Positions 36,043 through 44,081 of a stretch of DNA of 64,000 nt are shown piece after piece. The stretch comes from Achromobacter seleniivolatilans (lineage in GTDB: Bacteria; Pseudomonadota; Gammaproteobacteria; Burkholderiales; Burkholderiaceae_B). Under the pieces are notes generated by a model. It was not told where the DNA came from. It saw only the letters and a list, made by a program, of their open reading frames with translations, and did no database searches. Made by a program: the position numbers and the translations under genes. Position 1 is the first letter of the stretch, and each line of letters opens with the position of its first letter. The stretch lies in assembly GCF_030864005.1 (NCBI RefSeq), contig NZ_CP132976.1:1302001-1366000 (forward strand). The letters are read 5' to 3'.

Positions 36043-36090
36043 AAATCGCGCGGCGCGGCAGGGGGTAAACCCCGTCATGCCACGCGATTT
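36043..36090 (-). terminator. Compound stem-loop after the cytochrome operon
   Basis: AAATCGCGCGGC (36043-36054) pairs with GCCACGCGATTT (36079-36090) over 12 bp with one G-U type mismatch. An inner GGGG/CCCC stem is enclosed. It lies just past the tsdA-like stop (36104), upstream of gmk. Confidence 0.5.
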
Positions 36091-36103
36091 TTCAATCCGC
36101 CGG

Positions 36104-37081
36104 TCAGCCTGCGGGTTTGGCTGCGGCCTGGATCAGCTTGCCGCCGGGCGGCGGCGAATCACTGCCCAGCACGTGGCCGTTGACCTCGATGCCGTACAGC
36201 GAGTCGTCCGAATCGTGATATTTGGCGCGGGTTGCGGCGACGGATTCGGTGTAGCGAGGATCTTGCGGGCGTTCGTGCGCATTCATGAAGTACGCCACGT
36301 CCCACGCTTCCTGGTTGCTCAACATGCCCCCTTGGCCCAACGGCATGTTGGCCTTGATGAAGCCGGCCGCGTTGCCGATCTGATGCATGCCGGCGCCCCA
36401 ATTGAACGAATCCGCGCCCCACAGGGCGGGGAACACCCAGTGCTTGCCGTTCTTCTGGCCGCCGCCGTCGGCGCCGTGACACACCGCGCAGTACTGCGCA
36501 TAGACTTCGCTGCCGCGCACGTAATCGGCCTTTTGGGCGGGGGCCGGCAGTTTCAGGTAGCCCTGTCCCGCAAGCACGACGCCGGTCGGAGCCTTGCTTG
36601 CCAGCCAGAACATATAGGTTTGCAGCGCAGTCAGCGTGGGATCGTCTGCCGGCGGCGCTTTGCCATTCATGCTGAAGCGAAAGCAGCCTTGCAGGCGTTC
36701 GGCCAGCGTGTTGACGTGCTCGTTCTTGGCGCGATAAGCGGGATACAACACATAGGCCGCCCACATCGGCGCGGAATCCGCACGGCGGCCCGCGTCCAGA
36801 TGGCAGCTGGCGCAGTTCAGATCATTGCCGGTGAACTTGGCTGCCAGCTTTGGGGTGTGCAGGAAAATCTGCTCGCCCTGGCGCACGATCTTGCCAAATT
36901 CCGTGTCGGGCAAGGATGCAGCCGATGGGGGCGAGAAAGCGGGCGGGGCATCGGCGGCCTGCGCGATCCAGGGCGTGGTCATACAGGCAGCGGCCAACAC
37001 GGCGCGCGAGAGAAACCGTAGCCGCAACTGGCCGATGCGCTGGGTGTCAGTAAACGAGCGGAGCAAGGTGAAGAGCGTCAT
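36104..37081 (-). CDS. tsdA: Diheme cytochrome c, thiosulfate dehydrogenase TsdA-like
   Basis: TsdA oxidises two thiosulfate to tetrathionate (or the reverse) in the periplasm. The 325-aa protein has a signal peptide ending AQAAD, heme site CASCH at 90-94 and CAVCH at 198-202. Cys133 in ERLQGCFRFSMNG matches the unusual cysteine ligand of heme 1 that marks TsdA. GNDLNCASCHLDAGR and YVLYPAYRAKNEHVNT are also TsdA-like. Start and upstream stop share a base (TAATG), so it is coupled to the tsdB-like gene. The long N-terminal region before the signal peptide is odd, but the coupling supports the start at 37081. Confidence 0.85.
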   Translation of the reverse strand: MTLFTLLRSFTDTQRIGQLRLRFLSRAVLAAACMTTPWIAQAADAPPAFSPPSAASLPDTEFGKIVRQGEQIFLHTPKLAAKFTGNDLNCASCHLDAGRRADSAPMWAAYVLYPAYRAKNEHVNTLAERLQGCFRFSMNGKAPPADDPTLTALQTYMFWLASKAPTGVVLAGQGYLKLPAPAQKADYVRGSEVYAQYCAVCHGADGGGQKNGKHWVFPALWGADSFNWGAGMHQIGNAAGFIKANMPLGQGGMLSNQEAWDVAYFMNAHERPQDPRYTESVAATRAKYHDSDDSLYGIEVNGHVLGSDSPPPGGKLIQAAAKPAG

Positions 37082-37785
37082 TACTTGGCTCCCGTGGCAG
37101 GATTGGCCTGGGCGGCAAGCAGGTCGGCAGCTTTGGGCAGACCCGCGTAGTAGGCGGATACGGCGTCGATTTCGGCATCAGTCAGGCGCGTGGCAACGGC
37201 AGGCATCAGAGCCAAGGGCCCGGGCGGACGCTGGCCTTGCTGCCAAGCGCGCAATTGGCTCGCGATGTAGGCTGCTGGCTGGCCGGCCAGGCTCGGGAAA
37301 TTGGCACCCACGCCGATGCCTCCCGGACCGTGGCACTGATTACAGGCTGGCACGTTCTTGTCCCAGGCTCCTCGGGTGGCAAGCCAAGCGCCGGTGTCCG
37401 CCGGTTTGGCAAGGGCCATGGCAGTGGCGGCCAGACGATCCGTATCCAGCGGGGAGGGCAGCCCGGCGTAGTAACTGGCGACCGCTGCGCGCTGCGCCGG
37501 GTCCAGGGCGCGGGCAGTGGCGGCCATGATGGGACTGACGCGCGATCCATTGGCCATGGCTTCCAACTGTTCGTCCAGGTACTTGGCGCCGATGCCCGCC
37601 AATTGCGGGAAGCCCGCAGCGGGATTGCCCTCGCCGCGAGCGCCGTGACAGGTAATACAGGCGGGCGCGCCATTGGCGCCCTGGATGCTGATTTGCTTGC
37701 CGTCAGGCGCGCTCTGGGCGCTGGCGGCGGCAGCGGCAAATAGAACGCCACAGGCCAGCGCGGCGGGAAGGAACCGTGGGGTCAT
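37081..37785 (-). CDS. tsdB: Diheme cytochrome c4-like, probable TsdB electron acceptor
   Basis: The 234-aa periplasmic cytochrome has a signal peptide ending AASAQ and two similar halves, each with one heme motif: CITCH at 43-47 and CNQCH at 148-152. Both halves contain QLAG/SLAGQ and methionine-bearing SPIMAA/LALMPAVA segments for the distal ligand, as in cytochrome c4. A cytochrome of this type next to TsdA takes its electrons and passes them to the terminal oxidase. The ATG at 37785 gives a clean signal peptide, unlike the reading from 37851. Confidence 0.82.
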   Translation of the reverse strand: MTPRFLPAALACGVLFAAAAASAQSAPDGKQISIQGANGAPACITCHGARGEGNPAAGFPQLAGIGAKYLDEQLEAMANGSRVSPIMAATARALDPAQRAAVASYYAGLPSPLDTDRLAATAMALAKPADTGAWLATRGAWDKNVPACNQCHGPGGIGVGANFPSLAGQPAAYIASQLRAWQQGQRPPGPLALMPAVATRLTDAEIDAVSAYYAGLPKAADLLAAQANPATGAK

Positions 37786-38008
37786 TGTCTGCTCCGGGAA
37801 AGCTATTGCGCTTTTTGGTAATAAGCTAATTTCGGCAAAGTATATAAACACTTGTGTCCGGTCAATACCGAAATGGAAGATTGATCGAACACGCGGTTTT
37901 CATTATCTGGAGCAACGCGTGATAAGTGTGACGCGGTTGGAACCTTCTCTTGCACCTTCGCCAAAATGATTCGGGTAGGATCACGCCATTGATAACAAGG
38001 AGAATCCG

Positions 38009-38779
38009 ATGCATACCAACGAGATCGATCCGCCCCGCGTCGCTTTAGTAACCGGTGCCGGTACCGGAATTGGCCGCGCCGTGGCGCTGGAATTATTGGC
38101 GCAAGGCTATCGGGTCGTGCTGGCAGGACGCCGGCGCGAGCCCCTGGAAGCGACCCGCACAGCAGCGGGTGAAGATGGTGTGCGTGCGCTGGTTGTGCCC
38201 ACCGATGTGTCCGATGAGAACGCCGTGCGCGACTTGTTTGACACCGCGCAGCGCGAATATGGCCGTCTGGACGTGCTCTTCAATAACGCCGGCCGTGGCG
38301 CGCCTGCGATGCCGATCGAGGAACTGCCCGTCGCCCTTTGGCGCGAGGTGGTCGATACCAACCTGACCGGCATGTTCTTGTGCGCGCAAGCTGCTATCCG
38401 CATCATGAAGGCGCAAACACCGCAGGGCGGCCGCATCATCAATAACGGGTCCATCTCGGCGCACGCGCCGCGCCCGTATTCCATTGCCTATACGGCCACC
38501 AAACATGCGGTGACCGGGCTTACCAAGTCGATTTCTCTGGATTGCCGGCAATACGGTATTGCTTGCGGTCAGATCGATATCGGCAACGCCGCAACCGACA
38601 TGACCGAACGCATGGCCGCTGGCATCTTGCAGGCCGATGGCAGTACCAAGGTCGAGCCCCGGATGGACGTCGCGCATGTGGCGCAAGCCGTTGCCGCGAT
38701 GGCTCGCTTGCCGCTGGAAGCCAACGTGCAGTTCATGACGATCATGGCGACCAATATGCCCTTCGTGGGCCGGGGCTGA
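38009..38779 (+). CDS. Short-chain dehydrogenase/reductase
   Basis: The 256-aa classical SDR has the cofactor loop TGAGTGIG at 15-22 and NNAG at 92-95, and the catalytic set Ser148, Tyr161 and Lys165 ([10 protein letters not shown]). Arg42 in [11 protein letters not shown] after the second strand favours NADP(H). It stands alone: divergent from tsdBA across 223 bp and followed by a strong terminator. GGAG precedes the ATG at 38009. The substrate is unknown. Confidence 0.9.
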   Translation: MHTNEIDPPRVALVTGAGTGIGRAVALELLAQGYRVVLAGRRREPLEATRTAAGEDGVRALVVPTDVSDENAVRDLFDTAQREYGRLDVLFNNAGRGAPAMPIEELPVALWREVVDTNLTGMFLCAQAAIRIMKAQTPQGGRIINNGSISAHAPRPYSIAYTATKHAVTGLTKSISLDCRQYGIACGQIDIGNAATDMTERMAAGILQADGSTKVEPRMDVAHVAQAVAAMARLPLEANVQFMTIMATNMPFVGRG

Positions 38780-38834
38780 ACGTGCGAAAGCCCGCCGCGT
38801 TAATGTCGCGGCAGGCTTGAGTGCCACCCCTGCA

Positions 38835-38855
38835 AGGCGTCCGATGGACGCCTTT
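38835..38855 (+). terminator. Intrinsic terminator after the SDR gene
   Basis: AAGGCGTCC and GGACGCCTT form a 9-bp stem with a GAT loop, followed by TTTTCTTT. It lies 55 bp past the SDR stop, facing the convergent peptidase gene. Confidence 0.85.
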
Positions 38856-38889
38856 TTTCTTTAGCGGACCGCCGCCGTCCTGACGCTGA

Positions 38890-39486
38890 TCAGCGTGACG
38901 CCTGGGCCAGCATCTGGCCTTGGGTCGTATCCAGGTAACGCCGCGCGCCGACATAGCGCTTGGTCCAGTAGGGATTGTTCATTTCATCGACACGCACTTT
39001 GGTGCCGCGGCGCGGCGCGTGGACGAATTTGTTCTGGCCGATGTAGATGCCAACGTGCGAGGTCACACCCCGTCCACGGGTTGCGAAGAAGACCAGATCG
39101 CCAGGGCGCAGTTCGTTCTTCTTGGAAACAGTCGCCCCTTCGCTGCGCTGGGCGCGCGCGGTGCGGGGGAGTTCCAGACCAGCGATTTCGCGGAAAACAT
39201 GCAGAACCAAGCCGCTGCAATCAAAACCGTCGGCATCATCGCCACCCCAGCTGTAGGGGGTGCCGATCGCATCCAGACCGGCTTGCACGACGCGTTCGCG
39301 CAGCGTGGGCACGGTAGGTTCTTGCGCCAGGCGCAGGCCATTCAGGCTGGAGCGGGCTTGTTCGGAGGGAACGGACGCCTGAGCGGCGCCGGGTATCCAG
39401 GAGAGGGTCAGGGCAAGCAGGGGCGCTGACAGAAATACGGGAATGCTGAAATTGGCAATTCGGACTTTTCGCGTGGGCGGCGTCAT
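38890..39486 (-). CDS. NlpC/P60 (C40) cell-wall peptidase, exported
   Basis: The 198-aa protein has a signal peptide ending GAAQAS (about residue 37) and a single NlpC/P60 domain. The catalytic set is visible: Cys90 in DGFDCSGLVLHVF, His144 in SHVGIYIG and His156 in FVHAPR. Such enzymes cut gamma-D-glutamyl to meso-diaminopimelate bonds in peptidoglycan stem peptides. No SH3 or LysM targeting domain is present. The start at 39486 is the only one that keeps the signal peptide. It is convergent with the SDR gene. Confidence 0.9.
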   Translation of the reverse strand: MTPPTRKVRIANFSIPVFLSAPLLALTLSWIPGAAQASVPSEQARSSLNGLRLAQEPTVPTLRERVVQAGLDAIGTPYSWGGDDADGFDCSGLVLHVFREIAGLELPRTARAQRSEGATVSKKNELRPGDLVFFATRGRGVTSHVGIYIGQNKFVHAPRRGTKVRVDEMNNPYWTKRYVGARRYLDTTQGQMLAQASR

Positions 39487-39648
39487 TACGTCACTTCAAG
39501 AATCGGAGTGGGCGGCATGGCTATACCCAGGGGGCAAGCCGGCGGAAAGGGGAGGCGCTGCGGGGCCGGAAGCCCTGGAAGCTCACAAATTATAGTGGAA
39601 TAAAGTTTCATTACATTTGTAGTGCAATGCAGCATTATTCGGCCAAAA

Positions 39649-39681
39649 CCGTTACGCCGCGCCTAGAGCGCGACGTAACGG
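39649..39681 (-). terminator. Terminator after the TonB-receptor gene
   Basis: CCGTTACG (39649-39656) and CGTAACGG (39674-39681) form an 8-bp stem. On the minus strand TTTTGG follows. It lies 22 bp past the receptor stop. Confidence 0.65.
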
Positions 39682-39702
39682 CCGCAGCATTTTCGCGGTG
39701 AT

Positions 39703-41790
39703 TTAGAAGCTTCCGCGCAAACCGACCATGACGGCTCGACCACCTTGGGGCGCCACATCGCGCAGCACCGATGTGGCGTAGCGGATGTCTTGATTCGTCA
39801 GGTTGATGCCGCGCACATAGGTTTGCCATTGCACCCCGGTCGTCTTGAACCGGTAGCCGGCGCTGACATCCAGGCTGTAGTAGCCGGGCGTGGACGTGTC
39901 GTTGGCGGGATGGTCATGCTGTGCAAACGCCTTGGACACGCTGACGCCAGCACTGTACGGACCGTAGCCATAGTCCAGCGCGACGCGCAGGCGCAGCGGC
40001 GGAATCCGTGGCAGCGAGCGCCCGGTGTCGCGGTTGCGCGAGACGGTGTAATCGCCGGACAGACCCAGGTCCAGGGCGTGGCCATCGCGTTGCAAAACAC
40101 GAGTGACGCTTTCGGCTTCCAGTCCGTACAGGCGGGCGGATACGCCTTGGTAGCGGGCTTCGGGCAACGCGCCATCGCTGCCTGCCGCCACCACGTCGCC
40201 GTCGTCATTGCGATACCGTCCGGTGTTGGTTTCGGCCAGGTAGTTCGCAAAGCTGCTGTAGAAGACGCCAACGCTCGCTTTGTCGGTGTCGTTCTTGTAG
40301 CGCAACGACAGGTCGCCAGACCATGCGCGCTCCTTGCCCAGATTCTGGTCTCCAACCAGGTACTGGCCGGTAGCCGCGTGAGGGCCGTTGGCATACAGCT
40401 CATAGAACGTGGGGGCGCGTTCCGTATAGGCGCCGTTGGCCGCTACTGACCAAACACTGTCCAGTTTGTAGATGCCGCCCAGCGAGAAGCTGCCTGCGTT
40501 GAATGTCCGCTGGGTTGAATCGTCGAATCGAGCATTGCCGCCGCCAGCCGGGTTCAGGCGCGTGTGGTCCATGCGGGCGCCGGCCGACAGGGTCAGCCTG
40601 TCGGTTACCGTCCATTCCTCTAGTGCGAACAGGGCAGCGGAGTCCGTATCGGTGGTGGGCACCAGCGCTTCATCGCCCAATGCCGAAAAGCGTGTCTGGC
40701 CCAATTGCAGGCCAACGACCCCATGCAGCGGGCCGATGTCGGCATGGCGCGCTTCAATGCGAGCCTCGTAGCCCCGGTTTTTGAAGATAGTGCCGGTTTC
40801 GCCGTCTTCGATTTCCTTGTGCTGGTAGTCGGTGTACGCAAAATTCAGCTTGATGCTGGTGAACGGGCCATTCAAATCCCGCAATTCACCGGCCAGGCCG
40901 AAGCGTTCCTGGTGCATCTTGATGCGCACATCTTCTTCGGCGACCGAACCATAGTTGGAGTCGTAGCCGCTGTAGGACAGGCCCGCATAACCATGTTCGC
41001 CCGTCCACGACATACCTAATGCGCCGCCACTGGCCTGCCCATCGCTGTTGGGCAGCCGGTCGCGCGCTTGATCCGCATCGGGACCGTCGAGGGCGCGTTG
41101 CTGCGCCGTACTAGCGTAGCCAGGAATGCGCAGGGTGCCGGTCTTGCGGCCAAAGACGTCGGCGTGGATCGCAAAAGTGCCATCGCCGCCTTCCAGCTGT
41201 ACGGCGCCATTGCGGTCATTGTTGGCGCCGCCATAGCTGCCGCCCACGTCGCCATGGATGCCGTCGATGGGTTCTGTCGGGATGCGGTTGTCCAGTGTGT
41301 TGACGACACCGCCAATGGCGTTGCCGCCGTATAGCAGTGCGGCGGGGCCGCGCAGGATTTCCACGCGGTTTGTCGACAAGGGGTCTTGCGGCACGGCGTG
41401 GTCAAACGACAGTGCCGATGCGTCCAACGATCCGACGCCATTGTTCAGCAGCCGGATACGATCGCCGTCCAGCCCGCGGATGATGGGGCGGCCCACCATG
41501 GGGCCGTAGCTTGTGGTGGATACGCCGGGCAGTCCATTGAGGGTCTCGCCCAGATTGGAGCCGCGCCGTAAATCCAGGTCCTGGCCCTGTAATACGGTGG
41601 ATGGCGTTGCCAGCGCATCGCTGCCCAGGGGGTTGGCGGTGATGACGACAGGCGACAGGGTGGTGGCGCCGGGCGCGGTTTGCGCTTGGGCGGCATAGGG
41701 CAGAGCAAGCAGGCAGGTCAGGACAAGCGGACGCAGGGCGAACGCGCGCAGGGGCGCGCCAGCCTCGACAGGCAAGGTCGGGAAATTCAT
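39703..41790 (-). CDS. znuD: TonB-dependent outer-membrane receptor, probable zinc receptor (ZnuD-like)
   Basis: The 695-aa receptor has a signal peptide ending AAQAQT, then a plug domain with GETLNGLPGVSTTSYGPMVGRPIIRGLDGDRIRLLNNGVGSLDASALSFDHAVPQDPLSTNRVEILRGPAALLYGGNAIGG, and a beta-barrel ending in phenylalanine (VGLRGSF). The histidine- and aspartate-rich plug segment is as in ZnuD. A small DUF2946 gene lies just upstream, and a Zur-like dyad precedes that gene. Zinc uptake is inferred from this set; copper is an alternative. The ATG at 41790 is the start that yields a proper signal peptide. Confidence 0.82.
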   Translation of the reverse strand: MNFPTLPVEAGAPLRAFALRPLVLTCLLALPYAAQAQTAPGATTLSPVVITANPLGSDALATPSTVLQGQDLDLRRGSNLGETLNGLPGVSTTSYGPMVGRPIIRGLDGDRIRLLNNGVGSLDASALSFDHAVPQDPLSTNRVEILRGPAALLYGGNAIGGVVNTLDNRIPTEPIDGIHGDVGGSYGGANNDRNGAVQLEGGDGTFAIHADVFGRKTGTLRIPGYASTAQQRALDGPDADQARDRLPNSDGQASGGALGMSWTGEHGYAGLSYSGYDSNYGSVAEEDVRIKMHQERFGLAGELRDLNGPFTSIKLNFAYTDYQHKEIEDGETGTIFKNRGYEARIEARHADIGPLHGVVGLQLGQTRFSALGDEALVPTTDTDSAALFALEEWTVTDRLTLSAGARMDHTRLNPAGGGNARFDDSTQRTFNAGSFSLGGIYKLDSVWSVAANGAYTERAPTFYELYANGPHAATGQYLVGDQNLGKERAWSGDLSLRYKNDTDKASVGVFYSSFANYLAETNTGRYRNDDGDVVAAGSDGALPEARYQGVSARLYGLEAESVTRVLQRDGHALDLGLSGDYTVSRNRDTGRSLPRIPPLRLRVALDYGYGPYSAGVSVSKAFAQHDHPANDTSTPGYYSLDVSAGYRFKTTGVQWQTYVRGINLTNQDIRYATSVLRDVAPQGGRAVMVGLRGSF

Positions 41791-41859
41791 GGGGTCAGTC
41801 CAGGGAGCCGGCGGTTTCAAGCCGGCGGTGAAATCGAAGAACGCGATCGGGAGCGAATT

Positions 41860-42243
41860 TCAGCCCTGGAAGGGCGGGGCGCGAGACTGAAACCAGGTGC
41901 CGCCGATGGTGTCGGCGCCAGCGGGCAAATGTGCGGCGGGGGTGAGCCGGGGTGCATCGCCTGCGACCACCAAGAAGGACGACGGCAGAGTCGCGTCCAG
42001 TAGATCCCACAGCTGGCAAAGGTCGCACTGGCCCAGTTTTTCGTGCGAGTGCGCATCGTCCTGACTGGCGTCGGCGGCGTCGCCGACATGGCTGAGTGTG
42101 TGGCGCAGGCCGCCGATGGGCGCCAGCAGCAGGCATACGCACAACCACGCCAACACCGCCCAACGCGTAATGCGCGGCGGTGTGACAGGGAAAGAACCTG
42201 GGCGTGACAACATGGGGCGGTAGTGGAGATGCCGGGTCTGCAT
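41860..42243 (-). CDS. DUF2946-like small membrane or exported protein
   Basis: The product is 127 aa from the ATG at 42243, or 117 aa from 42213; no clear ribosome-binding site decides. A hydrophobic segment WAVLAWLCVCLLLAPIGG lies near residue 30. It is followed by a metal-binding-looking region, HTLSHVGDAADASQDDAHSHEKLGQCDLCQLWDLL, with four histidines and CDLC. Proteins of this kind commonly accompany metal-acquisition TonB receptors, and it lies 69 bp upstream of the ZnuD-like gene in the same direction. A role in periplasmic metal handling is an inference. Confidence 0.7.
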   Translation of the reverse strand: MQTRHLHYRPMLSRPGSFPVTPPRITRWAVLAWLCVCLLLAPIGGLRHTLSHVGDAADASQDDAHSHEKLGQCDLCQLWDLLDATLPSSFLVVAGDAPRLTPAAHLPAGADTIGGTWFQSRAPPFQG

Positions 42244-42252
42244 CGGAAAAAC

Positions 42253-42270
42253 GAAATGATATATTGTTTC
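42253..42270 (-). promoter_or_regulatory. Zur-box-like dyad upstream of the DUF2946-znuD operon
   Basis: GAAATGATATATTGTTTC is an 18-bp imperfect palindrome: GAAA..ATA and TAT..TTTC match while two internal positions per arm do not. It opens with the same GAAATG as Zur operators known in other proteobacteria and lies 10 bp upstream of the DUF2946 ATG. Confidence 0.45.
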
Positions 42271-42429
42271 TTTATCATTGGCGATGCCAGCGTGGACGCA
42301 TGCTCGCGGAATATGACGATTCATCTGCGCGGAGCTCGGGCATAATCGGTGGCATCGGCCGCAATCGGCATGACACGCCGATTGCGGCCGCGGATACACA
42401 AGACAGATAAGAAAGCGGAGTAAAGCTCA

Positions 42430-43929
42430 ATGATGAACGCAGTACATCCTTTGTCTTCGATGAACCGGCCCGATGCCTTGCCCTTTGAGCCATTTCAGGA
42501 CGCCGAAGCGGCGGTGGACCGGTTGGCTGAAATCTACGCGCGCAACACCGCGTTTCTGCGCGCCGCGTTCCGCGAGGTCCTGAAAGGCCCCGGCAATGGC
42601 CGAGAGCGCGCCCGAGCCTACTACCCGGCTATTCGTATCGTGGTGGAAACCTACGACCCGATCGATACGCGCCTGTCTTATGGCCACGTGGCTGAACCTG
42701 GCATCTACCAGACCACCGTGACGCAGCCAGAGTTGTTTCGCGACTACCTGATCGAGCAGGTTGGCCAGTTGCTGCAAAACCACCGGGTGGCGGTAGAGGT
42801 CGGTGAATCCGATTCCCCGATTCCGCTGCATTTCGCATTCCCGGAAGGCGCTTACGTTGAAGGCGAGCACCTGGAAGCGCTGAAGCGCCCCTTGCGCGAT
42901 TTGTTCGATGTGCCAGACCTGGCCGTCACCGACGACGCCATCGTGAACGGGTCGTGGCGCGGCAAAGAAGGCGAACCCAAGCCGCTCGCGCCGTTTACCG
43001 CACAGCGCGTGGATTATTCGCTGCATCGCTTGCAGCACTACACGGCTACCGCGCCGGCGCATTTTCAGAATTTCGTGCTGTTCACCAATTACCAGTTCTA
43101 TGTGGATGAGTTCTGCGCGCGGGCGCGGGCGTTGATGGTCAGCGGCAACGAAGATTACGAAATGCTGGTCGAACCGGGAAATCGCATCACACGGCGCGGC
43201 GAGAACGGCCCGGGCGACGAAGACCAGGCCGTGCGCCTGCCGCAGATGCCCGCCTACCACTTGGTGCGCGGTGATCACTCTGGCATCACGCTTGTGAACA
43301 TTGGTGTGGGTCCGTCCAATGCCAAAACCATTACCGACCACATCGCCGTGCTGCGCCCGCATGCGTGGCTGATGCTGGGCCATTGCGCGGGCCTGCGGGA
43401 TTCGCAGCGCCTGGGCGACTACGTGCTGGCCCACGGGTACGTGCGCGAGGACCACGTGCTGGACGACGACTTGCCCACGTGGGTGCCGGTCCCGGCGCTG
43501 GCCGAAGTGCAGGTGGCACTGGAGCAGGCAGTCGAAGAAGTGGCTGGGCTGTCCGGTTGGGACTTGAAGCGCATTATGCGCACGGGCACCGTCGCCACGA
43601 TCGACAACCGCAACTGGGAATTGCGCGACCACCTGGAACTGGTGCAGCGCTTTGCGCAGTCGCGGGCGATTGCGCTGGACATGGAATCGGCCACTATCGC
43701 GGCCAATGGTTTCCGCTTCCGCGTGCCTTACGGCACCTTGTTATGCGTGTCGGACAAACCGCTGCATGGCGAACTGAAACTGCCCGGGATGGCCAGCGTG
43801 TTTTACCGGCGGCAGGTGAACCAGCATCTGGAAATTGGCATCCGCGCGCTGGAGCGCCTGCGCGACATGCCCCCAGAACGTTTGCACTCCCGCAAGCTGC
43901 GCACCTTTATGGAAACGGCTTTCCAGTAA
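42430..43929 (+). CDS. amn: AMP nucleosidase
   Basis: Amn splits AMP into adenine and ribose 5-phosphate, draining the adenylate pool. The 499-aa protein has the Amn-specific N-terminal region (YYPAIRIVVETYDPIDTRLSYGHVAEPGIYQTTVTQPELFRDYL). A nucleoside-phosphorylase-like catalytic half follows (VGPSNAKTITDHIAVLRPHAWLMLGHCAGL and AIALDMESATIAANGFRFRVPYGTLLCVSDKP). The ATG at 42430 is followed by a second methionine; either may be used. It stands alone, divergent from the zinc-uptake operon. Confidence 0.95.
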   Translation: MMNAVHPLSSMNRPDALPFEPFQDAEAAVDRLAEIYARNTAFLRAAFREVLKGPGNGRERARAYYPAIRIVVETYDPIDTRLSYGHVAEPGIYQTTVTQPELFRDYLIEQVGQLLQNHRVAVEVGESDSPIPLHFAFPEGAYVEGEHLEALKRPLRDLFDVPDLAVTDDAIVNGSWRGKEGEPKPLAPFTAQRVDYSLHRLQHYTATAPAHFQNFVLFTNYQFYVDEFCARARALMVSGNEDYEMLVEPGNRITRRGENGPGDEDQAVRLPQMPAYHLVRGDHSGITLVNIGVGPSNAKTITDHIAVLRPHAWLMLGHCAGLRDSQRLGDYVLAHGYVREDHVLDDDLPTWVPVPALAEVQVALEQAVEEVAGLSGWDLKRIMRTGTVATIDNRNWELRDHLELVQRFAQSRAIALDMESATIAANGFRFRVPYGTLLCVSDKPLHGELKLPGMASVFYRRQVNQHLEIGIRALERLRDMPPERLHSRKLRTFMETAFQ

Positions 43930-43970
43930 GCGTGGCCCAACGCCCGCATCGCGGCTTTTGATCTGTCCCC

Positions 43971-44001
43971 GTGGCCCCGTCATTTCTCGTGTCGGGGCCA
44001 C
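43971..44001 (+). terminator. Stem-loop after amn
   Basis: GTGGCCCCG and CGGGGCCAC are perfect 9-bp arms with a 13-nt loop, 42 bp past the amn stop. No T-run follows, so termination is uncertain. Confidence 0.4.
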
Positions 44002-44081
44002 TTGCGCTATTCTCGCGCCTTGCTCGGAAACCCTAGGGCCCCCGGGGCGCATTGCGCGGGGGGCCTACCAGATGTGAAGGA

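Noticed and set aside
37829..37874. ATTTCGG/CCGAAAT inverted repeat upstream of the tsdB-like gene
   Set aside because: Arms are 7 bp and 32 bp apart, longer than a usual operator spacer, and no regulator gene is adjacent.
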